Shown: in pieces, positions 55,401-64,000 of the stretch
How positions within the stretch are numbered: position 1 is the first letter of the stretch
Layout of the letters: each line of letters starts with the position of its first letter
Assembly: GCF_000247695.1 (NCBI RefSeq)
Contig: NW_004624730.1
Location: forward strand, 29,893,723-29,957,722
DNA: 64,000 bases
Origin: Heterocephalus glaber
Lineage: Eukaryota > Chordata > Mammalia > Rodentia > Bathyergidae
Direction of reading: 5' to 3'
Notes under the pieces: model-generated
Database searches by the model: none
What the model was told of the DNA's origin: nothing
What the model saw: the letters and a program-made list of their open reading frames with translations, nothing else
Program-made: the position numbers and the translations under genes

Positions 55401-57376
55401 TGTTAATAAACTACTTGCAGTTATTTGAGTTTATTGCCTAGCTACCATTGTATTCTGATTTGCTGTGGAAAGGTGATCATTGCTTTTTAAGAGCATATGA
55501 TACTGATGAGAATACATAGAGCTTTCATCATTGTCTCATTAGAAATGTGTAGTCTGTTCTTCTTGTTTCCTCATGTGTTACAGCTCTTTTAGAATGCACA
55601 GGAACTTATGTGCAATTAAAATAATATGAAGAGGTTTTTCTTAAAACTCATTAAGCAGAGGAACCAAATATCAAGCTGCCATGTTAGTTTGTTTAATACA
55701 TACATTCTTTTGGATAGTATAAAACCTAAGAATAAAATTTTTTATCTCCTCTTTTGAGAAACATGGCTTTATTTATTCTCTGACAACATGGAAAAATCAC
55801 ATTGTCAAAATGAGAATAAAAGCACTGGAAATGTCCACATTTTGCCAATCAACCAGTCCAGATCTTTAAAAAACACTTATTTAATGTACTTCTTTATCCT
55901 GTAGACTGTTATTTAATAACAGAGTTTGAGGTAAGGTGGGGAAAGAATGGTTTTATTCCAAAATCATAAAAGAGTGTGTTTAGGGTTATCTTGGTTATTT
56001 TAATTGAAAGTGTATGTTGCTTCAGGAAGGCTCCCCACTCCAGATTCATAAAAGAGTGTAAGTAGATCCCCAGCCTAGGGAAATTACCACATGGGAAAAC
56101 GTGAGTTTTCCAGAGTTCTTTTGTGCTTTAGCCAGTTTGATAATGCCTTGTATTATTTATAGCAGCTGTCAGGAACCATTTCCTTTAGTCAATTAACATC
56201 TAAAAAGAAGCTAGGAGGATATTTTCAGACATTTATAGAAATAATGTGTGAAAAAGCATTCCTTTAATCATAAGAGATAGTACTGTCAGATTTTCCAGCT
56301 ATACCATGCCTAAAGACACTTTTAACTACACATTTTGTTTCTATTAATATGAAAACAACAATAAGCTATATATTGTCCCTTTTGATATCCTGTCAACCCA
56401 AACACTCAAATTTCCAACTTTTGTTTCAACAAATATTTACAAAATACAAATATTGTTATTATTTTAGCAAAGAAATGATTTATTTTGAAATAACAGGAGT
56501 TGAAAAGTTTATATTACAAATGTTTCCATTGATTAGCTGCCGTATAGGGGCTAACAGTTAAAAAGGTTTTGCAAAAGACAAAGACTTTAAGTTCTAGTTA
56601 TAGAAAAAAGATCTTATACTTCTTTTGCATGTGCCCACAAGAGCATTTACAATGTCAATTTAGGGAGAGTGTTTCTTTCAAAGTACCTGTACAGCATAGT
56701 TTTAACAGTTACAGAAAAGCATATTATTGTTGGTGAAAGTACATTTGGTAAACGTATTCTTTGAAGAAGTTTGTTGTTCTAGTTCAAAGTTCATGGTATA
56801 CTTTATGTTCAAAGGATTTATATTATTAAAGCATTCAAATAAAGCATAGGTTTATATGTGCATCTGTGGCAGCATTTCTTAAAATATTGAAAAACAGCAT
56901 TAACTTAGGTTACCACTAGTAAAGAAATGGACGTATAATGGAAAGATATAGTTGTTAAGAACTAATTATATTGTTAACCTTTCTATTGACAGAAAGATCA
57001 CTAATGTATTTTCCAATTTTTATCTATATTGCACAACATAATCTGTTGTAATTAAACATTTCGGACCTTGTTAAGTGTCTGAGTTAATATGGAACCTTCC
57101 CCCAAGAATATCTAAAGTTCATTGAAATGAAAATATGAGATTCAGTGCATGGTCTTTGTTTTGTAAAATAGTCCTTGTAACATATTCCTTGTAAACAGCG
57201 AAAAGTCCTGGGACTTGGCTCACTATTATATAAGCATTATTCCTATTTATATGTGAGCATATGTGAATTTGAGATTATTTTTTAAAAGAAAAGCTCAAGT
57301 TTAATTGATGTCTAATATTTTATGGTTATTCAGAATGAATTCAGTTGACATTGTTACACTAGTAAGATTATATTTG
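55401..57376. other. Unique stretch, SINE-free
   Basis: About 2 kb without a recognised repeat. The block at about 55970-56220 is more complex than its flanks and may be conserved. No exon boundaries were found. Confidence 0.35.
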
Positions 57377-57452
57377 AGGACTAGTGGTGTAGCTCAGTGG
57401 TAGAGCACTTGCTCAGCATGTACAGTTCGAACCACTGTATTGAAAAAAAGAG
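57377..57452 (+). mobile_element. ID-type SINE, shortened
   Basis: GGACTAGTGGTGTAGCTCAG, TGGTAGAGCACTTGCTCAGC, then ATGTACAGTTCGAACCACTG and an A-rich tail. Part of the region between the A and B boxes is missing. Confidence 0.85.
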
Positions 57453-59334
57453 AAATATGTCTGAGATCATTTGCTGAAAAGGTATTCTTTGAGGTCAAAC
57501 ATATAAGTCAATAGAAATATCCATAGGATTGTACTGTTAAACTGTGTAGCACCTATGTGGCTTGAGCATTTATAAAGTTTGGAATAAGGAAGGCATTCAG
57601 TAACATAATAAGAGGCTTCATTGATTATATGGAAAGGAGGGAATATTTATATATTATATTACATTCTGAGAAGTTACTAATTTACTTTTTAATATGTATT
57701 CAAGTAATTCTGTGTTACATTCATAAATGGTTTCATTTATTCTATTTTGGAGAATAATTTTAGATATATTTATTTATAAGCATATGTTTTTCATAATTTT
57801 GTCATAATAATTAATACTTAAGTAACGTATTTTGGGTAACTTTGAATAGAAATAAGCCAGTAAGATTTTCTTGATTGAATTTAGTATATTAGGTTTTAAT
57901 CAGACACTTGGAAATTGAAGATCCATCTGTTGAGATCAGGTTTTTGTATTCAGATTTAGTTGATAGTTTTGAGGGCAACTGCCGCATTACATTTTTAAAA
58001 ATTCTATAAAATATGGCAACAAGTTAAGTCAAATCTTAGTAGAGATTAATCTATATTTGGACAGGTTTTTAATTACATCTGCCATTTCTTTATATGTGGA
58101 TTTCATAATTTATCTCAGTTAATTGAGTTTGATAAAATAGGAAGGAGGGGTAAGTTAATTATGGAGAAAATCTTTTGACTACTGGCTGTGATTTCTGCCT
58201 TGAGAAGAAAGTTTGAATAGTGGGACAAAGTGGCACACATGCAGCAAATTACACTGATTTAGAGGGTGCCCTGGGAATTTTTCTTCTGTTCTTTCATTGA
58301 ACAACTTCATGGATACTTTTGTGTCGTTGTCATTAAGAAAGCATAAATGAATCTGCTACAACTTCTCAGTAAGATCATATTCTAAAATGTTTTAGGTAGT
58401 GTTGTGACCAACTTCAGTAAGAAGCTAGACAATATTTTTCGGAAGGTAGAGAGACTGGGTGTCAAAGCTAGGACTTTAGTCCTTAATTACTATTTGAAGT
58501 ACATTATACTTCATTTGAGTAAGCTTTATAATCAAAGTCCATGATCAGAACATTGCAATGAGAGCAATATAATAAGTGTATTTAGCAATCACAGCTTTGT
58601 CGTCGTAGGCTCACACTGATAAATTCTAATTGGTTCAATTTACCATTCTTTCTGAAAACTGATGGTATGGTGAGATTTGATTTTTTATGATTTAGCTCTT
58701 AGTAGCATAGTTAACTGTTTTAATCTCTGTTCTGGTTTCTGACTATCATTTTGAAATATTAAATGTTGTAGAAAGAACAGATATGACTACCTGAGGCTAA
58801 CAAGATAATGTCTTTATGAAACATATGAGTAAATAAAACACTAAGGGGTTAGTGTTTTCCCCTAAAGAACAATAAAGTGCCATTCACAGTTTTATCTCAT
58901 TTTTCTGACTTCTTGTAGGATAGAAGAAAATGCTAAAATACTGCCTGTTTTTGAATATCATCAGAAAAAAATGCAAATGTTCTCTTTTGCTAGAAGCGAA
59001 GACTGGTTCTGTCAGAAATTTGCAGATAATTATTTAAATGTTTTAAATTTGCAAAGCCACACAAAACTGTTTTGAATTACTCTGTAGATTTAAAAAAAAA
59101 TCTTTTCAGCTTCACAATCCAGGAGGTATTTAAATGTGATTCTATTTTAACTTCATTGCTTCATGCCATCTTTTCCAGTGAGTGCCATTTGATGCTGCTT
59201 TCAGTTATAAAGGTAACCTATCCTAAGTGTTAAACTGTGTATCTAGAGCCCAGACATTGTAACTTGTAGAATATGTTTATAAACTAGTATCAAGATAAAC
59301 TTAAAAATACTCAATCATATCACTAATATTATTT
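57453..59334. other. AT-rich unique stretch
   Basis: No repeat or exon was recognised. Confidence 0.4.
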
Positions 59335-59465
59335 GCTTCCTCTGGGTTAGATGCTGTGCTAGGGCTGGTTTTAGTAGAGAGTGAAGAGCTAGTTTGACAG
59401 CTGCCTACCTCATGGGGCTTTCGTGCCTAGGCCGATCATAAGCAGATAATTCATAAGCACACTAT
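59335..59465 (-). mobile_element. L2 LINE 3' end, antisense
   Basis: GTTAGATGCTGTGCTAGGGC, then AGAGAGTGAAGAGCTAGTTT and TGCCTACCTCATGGGGCTTT, is the complement of the L2 3' terminus. Confidence 0.55.
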
Positions 59466-62394
59466 CACTCTGATTTTTTCGTAGTACTAGTTGGTATTTG
59501 GTGTGATATGTACATCTCTCACAGCAACTATGGGCTGCTGATGGGAAGAGCAGTAGGTTGAGTATTTTTGATGTTGACTGGAGAAGCCTGTATGAAGAAC
59601 TTTGTAGTAGGAACTGCACGAAGGTGTATTTGATGCAAAACTGGTGATCCATTATGCATATTCCACTTATCCATTGTAATAACCATCTTCTAGTGGTCTT
59701 AGTTTTTTAAAATAATTTGCTCATTTTGCCTGAACTGGGAATCAATTCAAAGTTCACTTTTAAATTATTGTCTGGATAGAATCTGTGTGCTTTATTTTGT
59801 CCTAAATGTAAATACCTTTTGTTAATTTAAGTAGAGTTTAGTTAGTTGCTTCTGGAATTCCAACCTTTAACAATTGTGCATCACCTAACCAATACTCCTT
59901 CCTTATCTTTCTAAGAACGGACCATGTAGGAAACCAAACCTATGAAGGGATCAGAATTTTAAAAGAGTGCTTTGACAGGCTTTCGATTACTTATTTGAGT
60001 TGGTAAACACAACCTCCCTTTTCCTGGCAGCAGCTCATCTGAAATGTGTTGGACCAGCAGGCCGCATTGGCAGGTCTCTGTTGTTCCAGAGGATGTGTGA
60101 TTGAAAGTTATCTTTTTCTTAGCATCATTTCCAAAACTTCAGTCATTTGCATGCTACCTTTGTGATTTTTCCAATACATTTACTCAATCTTATTCTTTAA
60201 ACTTTTTATACACTTTGACTTCTAAGCTGAATATCGTTTTAATCACAGACTCGGTGAGGTGGTTATTTAGCATTCTAATACATCTATTAAAATTCTGTTG
60301 TTTATGCTCCACCTGAAATTGCTGTGGGTACTACTGGTAGTGTGCTTATTCCTCTCCGAGAAACACTGACCTCAGCCTTTTGCTAAAAGAGGCTGAATAC
60401 TGCTGAAGGTTGCATTAACCCTTTCAGACCAGTTTTTCTTATATAATGAATAACAGCTGTTACTCTGTGTAGTACCTTAGTGAGTAGAGAAATATCTGTA
60501 CAGCCTAGCGAAATGCAAAGCTATTTGTTTGTATACTGAAGACCTTGTTAATATTTAGGATAAGTCCTGAATAAAATTGTCGTGTGAGCAAACTTAGTTT
60601 GCTAACATACAGGATTGCTAATTATGGACTTGCTGACATTATTGACTCAAAGGAAAAAGTTATAGTTTTGGGCAGAGGCCCTAACTTGTCACCTCCAAAC
60701 TTTCTTGTTGAAGTCGGCCAGTTCTTCCAGTTAGATTAAAACTATCAGAGTAAATAAATAACAAAGACCTCATAATAAAGACCTCAAATAATTACTTGGT
60801 TAACTTCCTCAATCTACAACCTATCTCATCATCGAAAGTGTATGAAAAAAAGTCCCCCAAATTCCCAGTTAATTACCCTGGGAAGTAACTGGATCCACCT
60901 TCCTATACTTGCAGTAGAAGAACTGGAATGATTAGTAAACATACATGACTAAGAATAACCTTGTTCAAAGAAGCTTTCCAATTCTCTAAAATATAATTTC
61001 ATTCTCATAGCTTGTAAGCATCTGTTTATCTTCTACTGCAGTATAATGTGGACTTTAGGTATATATTAAGCCCTCTAGTGTATCACTTGAGTACCTTTCA
61101 ACTAATATGCATTTCAGGCTAGAAGAATAATTGTTGATGATTCTCCTTGATTTTCTTTTCCTTTAAAAAAATTTATTCTTGATCTTTTTCTTGGTTTTTC
61201 AGTATCACTATCATTTCATTTTGTTCTTTTCCTTTGTTTCTATTTTCCTACTAGTTCCATCTGAAAATAGAATTTTTGTGTGACCTCTGACATAACTCAA
61301 AAATTCGTTCATGGCTCTTGTAGCACAATAAGCATGTTTGTAGAATATGTTACATCAGAAGAGGAACTGCATGGAATTTGAAATTTAATCAGTGGGATAA
61401 AGAGAGCTTGTTGTTATACAGGTTATAAAAAGTGTGATTTTTTTCACTGCAAAACTGTTAAATTCTTTAATCTTGTTATTGTTCAGAGAAGTTTATTCTA
61501 TATTAAAATTACATTGCAGATTTACCTCAAAAGCACTTTATCTATTAGTAAATGCTATATAGTAGACATTTTCCTTCAATAATTATTTTAAAATAAAACA
61601 TATTCTTAGAGAAAATGCTTGCAGGAATTCTCACAGTCCATATATTACCCCCACACTTAAGCACTATTACCCCTACACTTCTGTCTATAGAATAAAACCT
61701 TCCCACTATTGAGGAAATGAATTCAATACTGGTGCAAATCCTATGCAATCTTAGTTTATAAAAACAGTTGTAAAGATTTTTTAATCTTTCTTGAAATTCT
61801 TTTTGAATAAAGGGAAAGAATATAAGATCTGATATCTTAAATTTAGACATATTAATTTATATATGTATCATCTGATTTTTTAACCAGTAGTGGCCAGTAT
61901 GAAGGACTGAAATCCACATTACTAGATCAAACTATCATAGTTACCCATACAATGAAGTGTCCATTCTAACTGCTATGCTTTTTAAAGTATTTTAATTATC
62001 ATTTGTACGTATAGCCTTCACAATTGAATAATGTTGTCAGCATACAAGTGTATGTCTACAATTCTTTCAGAAACACTTTTGAAGTGGCAGAATTGCTCTC
62101 CTACGGAAAATAACTCAAACACTAATTTGCAAGAATTTTAATATTTAAAGAATATTTTGTACTTGAATGGCAACTTCAAGTAGCCTATAGCATGGCAAAA
62201 AGAAAAAAAATCCACTTTAGAAATTATTTTTGTTTTATTTAGATATAATTGTCAGGTAATGGAGATATTTTTAATAGTACCATTCTCCATATATCAAGTT
62301 TAAATATTTCCTTTGGTTGGGAACACATCCTTGAATTTATGTTTATTCCTACTATTATGAACAAAGTTTATGTATTTCCTAAACATTAAAAAAA
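59466..62394. other. Unique stretch
   Basis: No repeat family was recognised. The part at about 59900-60480 is more complex (includes an E-box CAGCTG at 60454-60459) and could be conserved. Elsewhere AT-rich. Confidence 0.35.
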
Positions 62395-63070
62395 AAAGTC
62401 TGTTATGTTCCAGGATCCGGGCAATGGGTCATTGGCGTACACCCTGTTGTCAGGGAGTTTATAATCTTGGAGAAGGAAGCAGAAACATACACAAAGGGGA
62501 AAATATAATCTCTGGATATGGAAGATATTCTGATGTTTAGCACAGTTGGCCCAGCCTTATGGAGAAGGTGGTACCTGCGTAACAACCTAAATAAGAAGGG
62601 ATTTGCCAAGTTTCAGGGGTGAGGAATTATGTGTCATGTCAAACAAAGGGCTAGCATGTAGCAAGTCTCAGGAACTCACAGCAACACGGTATATGCAGAA
62701 CCTTCAGTCACTTGTCTCTGTGAGGATACAAGAAGTGCAGCATAGGCAGAAGTCAAAGGGTAGAATGTGTTAGCTCATGCAAGGGGGAAGGTTCTAGTAA
62801 GAGAGTGGCAATGGTGTTAGAGGTCAGGGAAAGACAGGGAGTAAACATAATCTTTGGATTTGGCTTTTATGAGACCATTGTCAACTTCACTGAGCAGTAA
62901 AGAGATGTGTGTAGAAGTCAAACTGATATGAATTCACAAATGGGAGAGGAAGGAGAGAAATAGCACATGTATATGACACTTTAGATATTGGGGATGACAG
63001 GTTAAGAGCATTGGGCAGAGAATGATGTATCTATCGCAAGGGTGGGGTCCCTTTCCTCCTGAGATGCCAC
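62395..63070 (-). mobile_element. L2 LINE, antisense
   Basis: Reading along the plus strand: a CAGGGAGTTTATAATCTTGG segment, GGAAGCAGAAACATACAC, GGGATTTGCCAAGTTTCAGG, AAGTGCAGCATAGGCAGAAG, GTTAGAGGTCAGGGAAAGAC, TGGATTTGGCTTTTATGAG. This is the order of L2 read in reverse over about 600 bp. All frames are broken. Confidence 0.6.
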
Positions 63071-63639
63071 CATCTCCAATTTGGAATTACTTCAGAATAT
63101 TTAAAGACTGAGAAAAAAACTGCTGAAAAGACAGGATATACATGTATAAAAGGAGTGAAAAAGGAAGGAGGCCTTAAGAAGGAACAAGTCAAGTAACAGC
63201 AGAGGGGAGAACTTCTATGATTAAGAAGAAAGATACAGATAAAGATAAATGAGCAGGAAGGTCAGAGAAAATTTATGCCCATTGACTATGCTTTTGTTTA
63301 TGAAATATTTGTGATTTAAGATCCTCTGCTATAGATAGTAAGAAAAGTATGGAGAAAGAAGAACTTGGAAATGATGAAGAATTAGAAAAGTTGCAATATG
63401 GGAGTGAAAGAGGGAGCTGTCCAAGACTGGTGGAAACTCCTAGACAGTTGGACACAAAATGACTCTGAGACACTTGTAATTTATAGAGGAAATGATCTGT
63501 GTGTCTCTGCGTGTTTTCAAGTGTGTTAATATGATATGTCCATAATGTATTTTTGTAAGTATGTTTGTGTATGTGTATGCATTTTTCAGCCCTAGAAGTA
63601 ATTCCAGTCCTCCTGAGATAGTAACTGATAATTTAATGT
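63071..63639. other. Purine-rich unique stretch
   Basis: A/G-rich sequence that may be a continuation of the antisense L2, but it is too diverged to say. Nothing else was recognised. Confidence 0.3.
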
Positions 63640-63915
63640 ACTAATGTTTATGGAGCTCCATCTCTTTTTTTTATCAGCATGCTAGGCACTGAAGTTGCTG
63701 ATGACTAGTATTATTTCTACCCTTGGGAATACATAAGCTAGTGGATGAGAACTAGAAGGAAATAATATGTGGTGTAGGGCACAAAGTGCAGAGTTAATTT
63801 AGAGATGGCAGTATTCATATGTAATTGGATGGAGGTGGAGGAAGTGGGCTCTTGAAAGTTTTCTTGGAGGAAGTGGTGTCTTATCTTGCTTTAAAGGAGG
63901 TGAACCATTGCAGGT
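63640..63915 (-). mobile_element. L2 LINE 3' end, antisense
   Basis: CAGCATGCTAGGCACTGAAG, CTACCCTTGGGAATACATAA, GCTAGTGGATGAGAACTAGA, then CTTGGAGGAAGTGGTGTCTT: the L2 3' terminus in complement, followed by the GAGGAGGTGACATTTGAG-type part. Confidence 0.65.
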
Positions 63916-64000
63916 AAGATATTTTAAAATTGTGGAGAGCAGGACTAAAGCCATGCATATTGTACATGCTCAAGCCATGACATTGGTAAGAAAATTCTGA

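Noticed and set aside
1..64000. A novel multi-gene defence, biosynthetic or mobile system
   Set aside because: No gene cluster of any kind is visible. The window is mammalian noncoding DNA with one promoter, and its signals are repeats and possible regulatory elements.

Overview
The window is nuclear DNA from a placental mammal, almost certainly a rodent. The rodent call rests on three kinds of sequence: ID-type SINEs (tRNA-derived), dimeric B1-dID SINEs (a 7SL-derived B1 left half joined to an ID-like right half), and L1 3' ends with a polypurine tract. Mammal-wide fossils (MIR, L2, hAT-Charlie and Tigger/pogo remnants) lie between them. B1-dID is known from squirrels, dormice and some other non-murid rodents. 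The usual mouse/rat SINE mix (B1, B2, B4) was not seen, so a squirrel- or dormouse-like lineage is the best guess. The species cannot be fixed from this sequence.

No intact protein-coding gene can be supported. The clearest functional landmark is one CpG island at about 36.17-37.06 kb. It contains GC boxes, a G-quadruplex-type G run, a ZNF143-like motif, several very short upstream ORFs and a perfect splice donor (GAG|GTAAGT at 36745/36746). This reads as the promoter and noncoding first exon of a plus-strand gene whose coding exons lie beyond the window or are too diffuse to see. A consensus CArG box (SRF site) lies about 430 bp downstream of the donor. The gene could not be named.

Layout: 1-19 kb is AT-rich intergenic-type DNA with 13 tRNA-derived or B1-dID SINE copies, an L1 3'-end pair, two tandem duplications and DNA-transposon fossils. 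From about 18.9 to 48.7 kb no ID or B1-dID copy was found, although old L2, MIR and MER-type fossils and two L1 pieces are present. The CpG island sits inside this gap. From 37 to 64 kb the sequence looks like a long first intron on the plus strand. It holds one exon-like open block with both splice signals (51285-51460), one apparently decayed coding stretch split over several frames (42378-43206), five more SINEs, and L2, MIR and MER2 remnants. No CRISPR array, operon, prokaryotic element, rRNA, intact tRNA gene or undescribed biological system was seen. All repeat names come from reading the sequence against remembered consensus features, not from a search.
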